Positions 36,645 through 44,663 of a stretch of DNA of 64,000 nt are shown in pieces. The stretch comes from Alphaproteobacteria bacterium (GTDB taxonomy: Bacteria; Pseudomonadota; Alphaproteobacteria; JAQWUY01), in NCBI GenBank assembly GCA_029250225.1, contig JAQWUY010000031.1:1-64000 (forward strand). The letters are read 5' to 3'. Each line of letters opens with the position of its first letter. Positions within the stretch are counted from its first letter, which is position 1. Below the pieces are notes generated by a model. The model was not told the origin of the DNA, did not search any database, and worked only from the letters and a program-made list of their open reading frames with translations. The translations under genes were made by a program, and so were the position numbers.

Positions 36645-37591
36645 TGTTTAACGAAGATTATATTACATCAGAAATTTTAAAATCTAGTGAAAAAACGGCT
36701 ATTGCTAGTTTTCCATTTGTCGGCAAAAATGACAAGATAGGTGCTGATGGTGCTGCTACTGATATGCTAAGGGAAAGCCTAAATTCAATAGAAATGAAAG
36801 GCCGTGTTGTAATAGGTGAAGGGGAAATGGATGAAGCACCAATGTTATATATTGGTGAAGAATTAGGGACTGGAAGCGGAACCGAGATAGATATTGCTGT
36901 TGACCCAATCGATGGGACAACGCCTTGTGCAAAAGGACTTGATAATAGTTGTGTTGTAATAGCTGTTGCTGAAAAAGGTAATTTATTGAATGCTCCTGAT
37001 ATTTACATGGAAAAAATAGCAGTAGGTGGCGGATTACCGAGTGGAATAATTGATATTAAAAAAACACCAGAACAAAATATAAGAGCCATTGCTAAGGCAA
37101 AGGGTAAAGATTTTTCAGAAATTACAGTATGTACACTTGATCGAGATCGACACCAATATATTATTGATGATGCTAAAAAGCTTGGTTGTAAATTAAAATT
37201 ATTAAGTGATGGTGATGTAGCCGGTATTATTTCAACAACTATGCAAGGCGAAGAGCAATCCGATATATTTATTGGTAAAGGTGGCGCACCAGAAGGAATT
37301 ATATCTGCGGCTGCGTTATTGTGTGTTGGTGGGCAAATGCAAGGTATATTATGTCCTGAAAGTGACGAAGAAATTGCCCGTATGAATAAATGGGGAATTA
37401 CTGATGAAAAAATTATATATAACTTAGAAGATATGGCAAAAGGGAATGTAGTATTTTGTGGGACAAGTATAACAAACGGTATGTTTGGTAAAGGTATACG
37501 ACAAGAAGGCGGTAAATTTATAGTTGAAAGCTTTATTTTGCGTTCTTCGGTTGCTAAGCCGGAAATGTTTTCAAATACATATGATAAATAA
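36644..37591 (+). CDS. glpX: fructose-1,6-bisphosphatase class II (GlpX)
   Basis: A 315-residue Li+-sensitive phosphatase of gluconeogenesis that hydrolyses fructose 1,6-bisphosphate. The metal-binding motifs are VVIGEGEMDEAPMLYIGE and VDPIDGTTPCAKG (D-P-I-D-G-T), with GEEQSDIFIGKGGAPEGIISAA in the second half. Overlaps hom and recJ by one base each (TAATG), an alphaproteobacterial operon of unrelated functions. Some Calvin-cycle organisms use the same family for sedoheptulose bisphosphate; no such genes are seen here. Confidence 0.96.
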   Translation: MFNEDYITSEILKSSEKTAIASFPFVGKNDKIGADGAATDMLRESLNSIEMKGRVVIGEGEMDEAPMLYIGEELGTGSGTEIDIAVDPIDGTTPCAKGLDNSCVVIAVAEKGNLLNAPDIYMEKIAVGGGLPSGIIDIKKTPEQNIRAIAKAKGKDFSEITVCTLDRDRHQYIIDDAKKLGCKLKLLSDGDVAGIISTTMQGEEQSDIFIGKGGAPEGIISAAALLCVGGQMQGILCPESDEEIARMNKWGITDEKIIYNLEDMAKGNVVFCGTSITNGMFGKGIRQEGGKFIVESFILRSSVAKPEMFSNTYDK

Positions 37592-39345
37592 TGAATGATA
37601 AAGTTAAATTAGAATTAGGTAAATCACCGCAAAATTCAGTTTGGTATAGTCCTAGAATAAATAACGAACTTGAACAACAAATAGCGTTAAAATATTCTTT
37701 GCCTTTAGAAGTCGCTAGTTATTTAGCAAATAAAAATATAAGTGTTGAAGAAATAGATTTCTTTTTAAATCCTGCTATTAAAAATCAGATGCCAGATCCA
37801 TTATCATTTCAAGATATGGATAAAATGTTATGCGTTATTTATGATATCGTTAAAAATAATAAAACTATCGCTATATTTGGTGATTATGATGTTGACGGAG
37901 CAACCTCAACAGCATTGTTAGTAAAATATTTTAATCAACTTAATATTAAAACTATTTATTACATACCAGATAGAAAAAGCGAAGGCTATGGCCCTAATAT
38001 CCAAGCATTTAGACAGTTAAAGCAAAAAGGAGCAGATTTAATAATTTGTGTTGATTGTGGGACAATGTCTTTTGATGTTATGGAACAATCTTTACAAGAA
38101 AAAATAGATGTATGTATAATTGATCATCATATAGCAGAGCCAAGATTACCAGAATCAAAAGCTTTTGTTAATCCAAATAGATTAGATGATAAATCTGGTA
38201 TGGGGTATTTATCTGCGGTCGGAGTAGTATTTTTCGTCCTTGTCGGATTAAACAGACATCTGAGAAAAAATAACTATTTTGATAATGTTAAAGAGCCAAA
38301 TTTACTACAATACCTAGACTTGGTAGCATTAGGAACGGTTTGCGATGTAATGACTCTAACCGATTTAAACCGAGCATTTGTTGCCAAAGGAATAAAGGTT
38401 ATGCAACAGCAACAAAATAAAGGTTTAAAACATTTAGCTAACATTAGTGGAATATCAGAAAAAATTAAAACATTTCATCTAGGTTTTATCTTAGGGCCTC
38501 GCCTTAATGCTGGTGGTAGAATGGATAATCCAACACTAGCAACGGAAATATTATTGTGTGATGATGATTCTAAGGCAAATGAACTAGCTACATTGGCTAA
38601 TTTATTAAATCAATCTAGACAAAATGAAGAATCTGAAATTTTAAATGAAATAAATATTAAAATTGATGAGTATAAACACGATAATTTTATATGTGTTTAT
38701 GGCAATGAATGGAATGAGGGTGTAATTGGTATATGTGCTTCTAGATTAAAAGAAGAATATAATGTTCCAAGTTTTGTTATAAGCTTTAAAAATAAAATTG
38801 GTAAAGGTTCAGTTCGTTCATCTGGCGGAGTTGATGTTGGAACGATATTATTAAAAGCTAGGCAAAAAGAAATATTAGAATCAGGTGGCGGGCATAAAAT
38901 GGCAGGCGGATTCACTTTGCACCAAGAAAAATTAGCTGAATTTTTAGAATATTTAAAAAAAGAAATATTTATTGAAAATAATCAAAAAGAATTTTTAGCT
39001 CATAAAATAACAAGTATGAATTCTTTAAATATCGATATGTATAATAAACTTAAATTATTAGAACCATACGGAGTTGGCAATACTGAGCCAAGATTTGTAA
39101 TACAAGATATTATGGTTTCATCATATAAAATTGTCGGAAAAAAGCATATTTCTTGCTATTTAAAGGACTCTTCGGGTACAAAAAGTATGAAGTCAATATG
39201 CTTTAATTGTGTTGATTCTGATTTAGGTAACGAGATTATAAATGTAGTAAATAATAAGTCTATTTCTCTGTTAGGAAAGATAAATTTAAACTCTTGGAAT
39301 AACAAAGAAAGCATAAATTTTGTTATAGAAGATATTATGTATTAA
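37591..39345 (+). CDS. recJ: single-stranded-DNA exonuclease RecJ
   Basis: A 584-residue 5'-3' exonuclease on single-stranded DNA used in recombination and mismatch repair. DHH-domain motifs are IFGDYDVDGATSTALLV, CVDCGTMS and IIDHHIAEP; the DHHA1 domain has SSGGVDVGTIL and ESGGGHKMAGGF; an OB-like domain closes the protein. Length is typical. Last gene of hom-glpX-recJ. No hairpin terminator is visible after it; a tRNA promoter starts 29 nt downstream. Confidence 0.96.
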   Translation: MNDKVKLELGKSPQNSVWYSPRINNELEQQIALKYSLPLEVASYLANKNISVEEIDFFLNPAIKNQMPDPLSFQDMDKMLCVIYDIVKNNKTIAIFGDYDVDGATSTALLVKYFNQLNIKTIYYIPDRKSEGYGPNIQAFRQLKQKGADLIICVDCGTMSFDVMEQSLQEKIDVCIIDHHIAEPRLPESKAFVNPNRLDDKSGMGYLSAVGVVFFVLVGLNRHLRKNNYFDNVKEPNLLQYLDLVALGTVCDVMTLTDLNRAFVAKGIKVMQQQQNKGLKHLANISGISEKIKTFHLGFILGPRLNAGGRMDNPTLATEILLCDDDSKANELATLANLLNQSRQNEESEILNEINIKIDEYKHDNFICVYGNEWNEGVIGICASRLKEEYNVPSFVISFKNKIGKGSVRSSGGVDVGTILLKARQKEILESGGGHKMAGGFTLHQEKLAEFLEYLKKEIFIENNQKEFLAHKITSMNSLNIDMYNKLKLLEPYGVGNTEPRFVIQDIMVSSYKIVGKKHISCYLKDSSGTKSMKSICFNCVDSDLGNEIINVVNNKSISLLGKINLNSWNNKESINFVIEDIMY

Positions 39346-39373
39346 TTTTTTTTATAAAAATTCATTTTTAGGG

Positions 39374-39402
39374 TTGCACTTTTTCAAATATATATGTATA
39401 AA
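39374..39402 (+). promoter_or_regulatory. promoter of the tRNA-Lys/tRNA-Asn pair
   Basis: TTGCAC (39374-39379), 17-nt spacer, TATAAA (39397-39402), 18 nt before tRNA-Lys. The two tRNA genes share it. Confidence 0.7.
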
Positions 39403-39419
39403 CCTTTTTATTGGAACAC

Positions 39420-39495
39420 GGTCGCGTAGCTCAGTTGGTAGAGCAACTGACTTTTAATCAGTAGGTCATAGGTTCGAATCCTATCGCGATCACCA
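39420..39495 (+). tRNA. tRNA-Lys (UUU)
   Basis: 76-nt cloverleaf, acceptor GGTCGCG/CGCGATC, anticodon TTT in CTTTTAA, T-loop TTCGAATC, encoded ACCA. Confidence 0.97.
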
Positions 39496-39496
39496 T

Positions 39497-39572
39497 TCCT
39501 CAGTAGCTCAGTTGGTAGAGCAACGGACTGTTAATCCGTTTGTCGCAGGTTCGAGCCCTGCCTGAGGAGCCA
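39497..39572 (+). tRNA. tRNA-Asn (GUU)
   Basis: 76-nt cloverleaf, acceptor TCCTCAG/CTGAGGA, anticodon GTT in CTGTTAA, G discriminator and encoded CCA. Begins just one base after the tRNA-Lys CCA, so both come from one precursor. Confidence 0.97.
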
Positions 39573-39576
39573 TTTT

Positions 39577-39613
39577 AAAAAATCCATTTTACTTAGTTAA
39601 AATGGATTTTTTT
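39577..39613 (+). terminator. terminator after tRNA-Asn
   Basis: Stem TCCATTTTA/TAAAATGGA (9 bp) plus A/T flanks, loop CTTAGT, then T7. Confidence 0.85.
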
Positions 39614-39651
39614 ATTCCTAGTATTTAGATATATATATAATTCTTAAACTG

Positions 39652-39685
39652 AAATAAATCTTGTTAGAAACAACAAGATTTATTT
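39652..39685 (-). terminator. hairpin after tRNA-Cys (minus strand)
   Basis: Perfect 14-bp inverted repeat AAATAAATCTTGTT / AACAAGATTTATTT with a 6-nt loop, 31 nt beyond the tRNA-Cys 3' end; placed to end its minus-strand transcript, with a short T-rich tail. Confidence 0.7.
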
Positions 39686-39716
39686 AGGTAGTGGTTATAT
39701 TTTTTATGAAAATTTT

Positions 39717-39790
39717 TGGAGGCGCGAACTGGAATCGAACCAGTGTTCAAGGATTTGCAGTCCTCTGCGTAACCACTCCGCCACCGCGCC
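39717..39790 (-). tRNA. tRNA-Cys (GCA)
   Basis: 74-nt cloverleaf on the minus strand, acceptor GGCGCGG with TCGCGCC, anticodon GCA in CTGCAAA, T-loop TTCGATTC, T discriminator and encoded CCA. Confidence 0.97.
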
Positions 39791-39801
39791 AATGATTAAA
39801 C

Positions 39802-39830
39802 TTAATACATTATTGTTTTGATATAGTCAA
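39802..39830 (-). promoter_or_regulatory. promoter of tRNA-Cys
   Basis: On the minus strand: TTGACT (39830-39825), 17-nt spacer, TATTAA (39807-39802), 11 nt before the tRNA 5' end. Confidence 0.7.
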
Positions 39831-39910
39831 CATAAAATAATTTTGATTATTTATTATAAATGTTGTATTGTTTGACTTATAATGACTATTAAATATCAAT
39901 AACTTAAAAA

Positions 39911-41158
39911 ATGAAAAAAATAATACTTATCAGTGCTTTTCTATTATTTTCAAATTCTTCATTCTCGCAAGAAATTGACTTTAAAGATATCATTTCATTA
40001 ATAGTTAAAAATGCCACAAATATTCAAATAACTAAAAAAAACATAGAGGAATCTTTTATTGATATAAAGGAACAAGAATCTAAAATGTTACCTAAGTTAG
40101 AATTGAGAGGTGGGGCTTCAACAATTAAACAAAGTAATGCCAGAACAAACAATCAAAATATTTCTTTAAACTTAAGTTATAATATTTTTAACGGTGGTAA
40201 GACGTTAAATATTATAAATATATCTAATAATAATCAAAAGAAATCTTTAATCGAGCACGAGAAAAATATTGCTGAAACAATTTTATTAACAACAAAAGTT
40301 TATTATGGTGTTAAAAAAACAAGAATTTTGAAAGAAGCTTATGAAATTGCCTTTAAAAATAATCAAAATATTATGGAAAAGGAAAAAATAAAATTTGAAA
40401 ATGGTGTTGCAACAAAAGAATCTTATCTTAATTCTCAATCAAGTTATTACAATATTAAAGCTAAATTAGAAACATTAAATAACAATATTTATTCGCTGGA
40501 AAGTCAATATTATAGCTATACCGGAGCTACAATCTCTAAAATATTACCAGAGATTGATTTATCCGATATTACTATTCCATCGACTATGCAAGAAGCTATT
40601 GAAAGAGCAAAAGTTAATAGCTTTAATGTGCAAATTGCAAAAATTGACTTAGAGAATGCAAATTATAATTATCAGATAGCTGTTGCATCACACTCACCTG
40701 AGGTAAATGTATATAGTTCTGTGGAAAAGCAAAGTGGAGCTGATAACTCAGTTTCATTTGGCCTTAATTATACAATGCCTTTATACAGTGGTGGCGGGGA
40801 TATTGCAAAACAACAAAAGGGTGTTGTTGCTAAAAAAATTAGTAAATTAAAATATAATAAAATAATATCAGATTCTGAATTACTAGCAATTAATGCTTGG
40901 AAAAATTATACATCTAGTAAAATAGAATTTGATTCTTATAAAAAATCCTTAGAGGCGATTAAATTATCTTTGGAAGCTGAACAAATTAAATATGATAGCG
41001 GTTATAGTGATAGTGACTCATTATTAGAATTACAAGATAAAAAACTAAAAATACAACAGCAATACACATTTGCTATTGAAAAGAAAATTACATCCGTAAT
41101 GGATATGCTAATTGCAACAGGTGATTTCACAGCACAGAATCTAGAAAAAATAAAGTAA
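39911..41158 (+). CDS. tolC: TolC-family outer-membrane efflux protein
   Basis: A 415-residue outer-membrane channel protein. Residues 1-19 are a signal peptide (MKKIILISAFLLFSNSSFS). The mature part has two internally similar halves of long helices and beta strands; LSYNIFNGGKTLN and LNYTMPLYSGGGDIAKQ are the paired strand-turn motifs typical of TolC. It would form a trimeric exit duct for type I secretion and tripartite pumps, whose inner-membrane partners are not in this window. Alphaproteobacteria commonly place tolC next to popZ and valS, as here. Confidence 0.88.
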   Translation: MKKIILISAFLLFSNSSFSQEIDFKDIISLIVKNATNIQITKKNIEESFIDIKEQESKMLPKLELRGGASTIKQSNARTNNQNISLNLSYNIFNGGKTLNIINISNNNQKKSLIEHEKNIAETILLTTKVYYGVKKTRILKEAYEIAFKNNQNIMEKEKIKFENGVATKESYLNSQSSYYNIKAKLETLNNNIYSLESQYYSYTGATISKILPEIDLSDITIPSTMQEAIERAKVNSFNVQIAKIDLENANYNYQIAVASHSPEVNVYSSVEKQSGADNSVSFGLNYTMPLYSGGGDIAKQQKGVVAKKISKLKYNKIISDSELLAINAWKNYTSSKIEFDSYKKSLEAIKLSLEAEQIKYDSGYSDSDSLLELQDKKLKIQQQYTFAIEKKITSVMDMLIATGDFTAQNLEKIK

Positions 41159-41259
41159 CGATATCTTCTTTTATCGGGTTTAAACAATAAATTACTTGTA
41201 AATGTAAAATAAAAATAGTAAAAATATTCTATTAGTGTTTTAGTTTTGGAGGTTTAAAA

Positions 41260-41634
41260 TTGACAGATAAAAGTAAAGATAACATGTCATTAGACGATAT
41301 TCTATCTTCCATCCGCTCCTCTGTTGAAGATATCGAAGTAAAAGATAAATTAAATAGTGAAGAACCAAAAGTACTATCTGAAATTACTGATATGGGTGAT
41401 GAAAATGCTACTCCTCCTATGGTTAATGGTCGTTCCGCCTTTAATGTCGAGGAATCCATACAAAGTATTCTAGAAATTCTAGAAAATAATAAAGAACAAT
41501 TACCGCGCGAATTCTTTAATCGACAAGATGAATTTATTCAATCTTGGTTAAATAGTCATTTACCGGAAATCGTTGAAAAAACTGTTCAAAAAGAAATCAA
41601 TCGTATGTTTCAGTACGTTTATAACCAAAAATAA
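41260..41634 (+). CDS. popZ: PopZ-like DUF2497 polar organising protein
   Basis: A 124-residue protein with the DUF2497 layout: an N-terminal helix (MSLDDILSSIRSSVED, about 9-24), an acidic linker, and a C-terminal helical oligomerisation region (SIQSILEILENNKEQ ... LNSHLPEIVEKTVQKEINRMFQ). PopZ forms condensates at the cell pole that anchor the chromosome and signalling proteins. The linker is shorter than in Caulobacter PopZ. The start is TTG, fixed by a near-perfect GGAGGT at 41248-41253. The tolC-popZ-valS order is conserved in Alphaproteobacteria. Confidence 0.85.
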   Translation: MTDKSKDNMSLDDILSSIRSSVEDIEVKDKLNSEEPKVLSEITDMGDENATPPMVNGRSAFNVEESIQSILEILENNKEQLPREFFNRQDEFIQSWLNSHLPEIVEKTVQKEINRMFQYVYNQK

Positions 41635-41657
41635 TTAGAAAAAGTTAGAGAAGTTCA

Positions 41658-44297
41658 ATGTTAGATAAAACTTTTGATTCATCAGTTTGTGAAAAAGAAA
41701 TATACAATAAGTGGGAAAAAAATGGCCTATTTAAACCATCAAAAAAAGGTGATAGTTTTTCTGTTGTAATTCCACCTCCTAATGTTACAGGCAACTTACA
41801 TATGGGACACGCATTAAATAATACAATGCAAGATATTATTGTTCGATACAAAAGAATGAATAATTTTAACACTCTATGGCTTCCTGGTACTGACCACGCC
41901 GGTATTGCTACACAAATGGTTGTGGAAAGATTGCTTGATAAAGAAGGTATTAAACGCCACGATTTAGGGCGTGAAAAATTCTTGGAAAAAGTCTGGGAAT
42001 GGAAAGAAAAATCAGGTGGACAAATTGTACACCAACAGCGCAGGCTTGGAAATTCGACAGATTGGGACAAAGAACGCTTTACAATGGACGAAGGTTTGTC
42101 AAAAGCCGTATTAAAGGTATTTGTTCAATTATACGAAGAAGGTTTAATATATCGTGATAAACGATTGGTAAATTGGGATCCTAAGCTAGAAACAGCCATA
42201 TCAGACCTAGAAGTAATACAAACCGAAGTAGACGGTAATATGTGGTATTGTAAGTATCCGGTTGTAGGTATGGATAATACATTTATAACAATTGGTACAA
42301 CGCGTCCGGAAACAATGCTAGGTGATACAGGTGTTGCTGTTCATCCAGATGATAAAAGATATACAGATTTGGTTGGAAAAAAATGTATACAACCCCTTAC
42401 AGGAAAAGAAATACCAATTGTCGCTGATGAATATCCAGATCCAGAACAAGGAACCGGTGCTGTTAAAATGACTCCAGCTCACGATTTTAATGATTTTGAA
42501 GTTGGAAAACGCCGTAACCTTGAAATAATAAATATTATGACAAAAGACGGCAAGATGAATGAAAACTGTCCTAAAAAATATCAAGGTATGGATAGATTTG
42601 ATTGTCGCGAAGAAGTCATAAAAGATATGCAAGAACAAGGATACCTTGTTAAGATAGAAGATTATACTCATACAATTCCTTATGGTGATAGGGGTGGGGT
42701 GCCAATTGAACCTTATTTAACGGACCAATGGTATGTTGATGCTAAAACACTTGCAAAGCCGGCTATTGAAGCCGTTGATTCTGGGCGTACTAAAATTGTG
42801 CCTGAAAATTGGACAAAAACATATTACGAATGGATGAATAATATTCAGCCTTGGTGTATATCAAGACAATTGTGGTGGGGACACCAAATACCAGCTTGGT
42901 TTCACGATGATGGAACTATCTTTGTTGCAGAAACTGAAAAAGAAGCATATGAACAAGCAAAGAAAAAATACGGCAAAGAAGTTAAACTAACTCGTGATCC
43001 TGATGTTCTTGACACTTGGTTTTCATCTGCCTTATGGCCTTTTTCTACACTTGGTTGGCCGGATAAAACCCCTGACCTAGAACAATTTTATCAAAATGAT
43101 ATCTTAGTTACAGGTTTTGATATTTTATTCTTTTGGGTAGCAAGAATGATGATGATGGGGATTCACTTTATGGGGCGTGAACCTTTCCATACCGTTATTG
43201 TCCACGCTCTTGTTCTTGATGGAAAAGGGGCTAAGATGTCAAAATCCAAGGGTAATGTTATCGATCCATTAACAATGGTTGATAAATACGGCTCTGATAC
43301 ATTAAGATTTACACTTGCTTCACTTGCAACCCCAGGCAAGGATATAAAGTTTTCAACTTCGCGAGTTGAAGGAACAAAAGGATTAATGACAAAAATATGG
43401 AATGCAGGCAAATTCTGTGAAATGAATAATGCTTATGCACCTGATAATTTTGACATAGAAAAATTGAAAAACCCAACTAACCTTTGGATTATAGGTGAAC
43501 TTAATAAAGCTGTTACTAGTTTTGATAATGCGATTTCATCGTACAGATTCTCTGAATGTGCAAATGTTATATATCACTTCGTAAGAGGTATATTTTGTGA
43601 TTGGTATGTTGAATTTTCTAAGCCTCTTTATTCATCTAAAAATGATGAATTAATTCAAGAAACACAACAGACTATGGGATTTGTCTTTCAGCAAACTTTA
43701 AGGCTGTTACACCCAATTACACCGTTCATATCTGAAAAAATGTGGGAAGAATTTGGCGATAAAAATAAAATGCTTATATCTTCTGATTGGATTAGTATTG
43801 ACAATGACAAAATCAATCAAAATGCTGTAAATGAGATGGATTGGGTTCGTAGGTTTATTAGTTTGCTTCGCTCCACAAGATCTGAAATGAATGTGCCTGC
43901 TGGTAATGAGATAAAAGTAAAATTAAAATCACTATCTGATAAAAAATGGGGTTATTTAAATAATAATATTACTTTGATTAAAAGGCTTGCTAAAATTGAC
44001 GAGTTAATAAAGACAGATGATGATGTTTCTGGTGCTGGACAATTTTTAATTGACGAGGCAACGGTATATATTCCATTTGACGGTGCTGTTGATGTACAAT
44101 CTGAAATAACTAGGTTGGAAAAGATACTTAAAAAAGGCGAAGGCGAAGTTAAGAAGTTTTCCGGCAAGTTATCATCAAAAGGTTATCTAGATCAAGCTCC
44201 TGAACATATTATTGAAAAAGATAAGGCAAGTTTACAAGAAGCTGAAAATATTGTTAGTAAAACTAAGCAAGCAATACAAGTTTTGAAGCAAAAATAA
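41658..44297 (+). CDS. valS: valyl-tRNA synthetase
   Basis: An 879-residue class I synthetase. HMGH (residues 48-51) in PPNVTGNLHMGHALN and KMSKS (residues 526-530) in KGAKMSKSKGNVIDP are the two active-site signatures; the inserted CP1 editing domain lies at about 190-340. The last 65 residues form the coiled-coil arm (ITRLEKILKKGEGEVKKFSGKLSS) that contacts the tRNA. Follows popZ by 23 nt. Length is normal. Confidence 0.97.
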   Translation: MLDKTFDSSVCEKEIYNKWEKNGLFKPSKKGDSFSVVIPPPNVTGNLHMGHALNNTMQDIIVRYKRMNNFNTLWLPGTDHAGIATQMVVERLLDKEGIKRHDLGREKFLEKVWEWKEKSGGQIVHQQRRLGNSTDWDKERFTMDEGLSKAVLKVFVQLYEEGLIYRDKRLVNWDPKLETAISDLEVIQTEVDGNMWYCKYPVVGMDNTFITIGTTRPETMLGDTGVAVHPDDKRYTDLVGKKCIQPLTGKEIPIVADEYPDPEQGTGAVKMTPAHDFNDFEVGKRRNLEIINIMTKDGKMNENCPKKYQGMDRFDCREEVIKDMQEQGYLVKIEDYTHTIPYGDRGGVPIEPYLTDQWYVDAKTLAKPAIEAVDSGRTKIVPENWTKTYYEWMNNIQPWCISRQLWWGHQIPAWFHDDGTIFVAETEKEAYEQAKKKYGKEVKLTRDPDVLDTWFSSALWPFSTLGWPDKTPDLEQFYQNDILVTGFDILFFWVARMMMMGIHFMGREPFHTVIVHALVLDGKGAKMSKSKGNVIDPLTMVDKYGSDTLRFTLASLATPGKDIKFSTSRVEGTKGLMTKIWNAGKFCEMNNAYAPDNFDIEKLKNPTNLWIIGELNKAVTSFDNAISSYRFSECANVIYHFVRGIFCDWYVEFSKPLYSSKNDELIQETQQTMGFVFQQTLRLLHPITPFISEKMWEEFGDKNKMLISSDWISIDNDKINQNAVNEMDWVRRFISLLRSTRSEMNVPAGNEIKVKLKSLSDKKWGYLNNNITLIKRLAKIDELIKTDDDVSGAGQFLIDEATVYIPFDGAVDVQSEITRLEKILKKGEGEVKKFSGKLSSKGYLDQAPEHIIEKDKASLQEAENIVSKTKQAIQVLKQK

Positions 44298-44298
44298 A

Positions 44299-44335
44299 CA
44301 CTTACATACAGCCTTTTGCTGATTGTATGTAAGTG
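44299..44335 (+). terminator. hairpin after valS
   Basis: Perfect 12-bp inverted repeat CACTTACATACA / TGTATGTAAGTG directly after the valS stop. No T-run follows, so it is a weak or Rho-assisted terminator or an mRNA 3'-end stabiliser. Confidence 0.6.
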
Positions 44336-44393
44336 ATATTAATTGATACTTAACATATTATTAAAAAAAATTAAAAAAAAGTAAAAAAAGTAC

Positions 44394-44422
44394 TAGACAA
44401 AACAACTTTTTTTTATTAAATA
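44394..44422 (+). promoter_or_regulatory. candidate promoter of tRNA-Ser
   Basis: TAGACA (44394-44399), 17-nt spacer, TAAATA (44417-44422), 14 nt before the tRNA. Confidence 0.55.
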
Positions 44423-44436
44423 GTATCTATCGTTTA

Positions 44437-44524
44437 GGAGAGATGTCTGAGCGGTTTAAGGTACCGGTCTTGAAAACCGGCGTGGGTCAAACCACCGTGA
44501 GTTCGAATCTCACTCTCTCCGCCA
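44437..44524 (+). tRNA. tRNA-Ser (UGA)
   Basis: 88-nt class II tRNA with long variable arm. Acceptor GGAGAGA/TCTCTCC, anticodon TGA in CTTGAAA, T-loop TTCGAATC, G discriminator and encoded CCA. A DUF262 insertion lies directly behind it. Confidence 0.97.
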
Positions 44525-44564
44525 TATTTGACGAAAGTTCATATGTCACAAATGACATAATATT

Positions 44565-44591
44565 AAAAGCCCGACACTCTCGGGCTTTTTT
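44565..44591 (+). terminator. terminator of tRNA-Ser
   Basis: Stem AAAAGCCCG (44565-44573) with CGGGCTTTT (44581-44589), loop ACACTCT, then T-run. The 41-bp direct repeat starts at the first base of this loop. Confidence 0.85.
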
Positions 44592-44614
44592 GCTATCTTG
44601 CAGTCTATTTAATC
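44574..44614 (+). repeat. 41-bp direct repeat, left copy
   Basis: Begins in the loop of the tRNA-Ser terminator (ACACTCTCGGGC...) and ends ...CTATTTAATC. Identical over 41 bases to 46379-46419. The two copies bracket the DUF262 gene; the distance between equivalent positions is 1,805 bp. Confidence 0.95.
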
Positions 44615-44627
44615 ATATCGGTAAATG

Positions 44628-44656
44628 TTGACAGGAAATATTCATTATGCTAGCTT
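44628..44656 (+). promoter_or_regulatory. candidate promoter of the DUF262 gene
   Basis: TTGACA (44628-44633), 17-nt spacer, TAGCTT (44651-44656). Transcription would start near the ATG at 44664, implying a leaderless mRNA, in line with the lack of a ribosome-binding site there. Inference from spacing only. Confidence 0.4.
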
Positions 44657-44663
44657 CCGTGCC

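Noticed and set aside
41645-42070. 141-codon minus-strand frame within valS
   Set aside because: Antisense of the ValRS catalytic domain.
44443-44631. 62-codon + strand frame covering tRNA-Ser
   Set aside because: It is the tRNA gene and its terminator read as protein.
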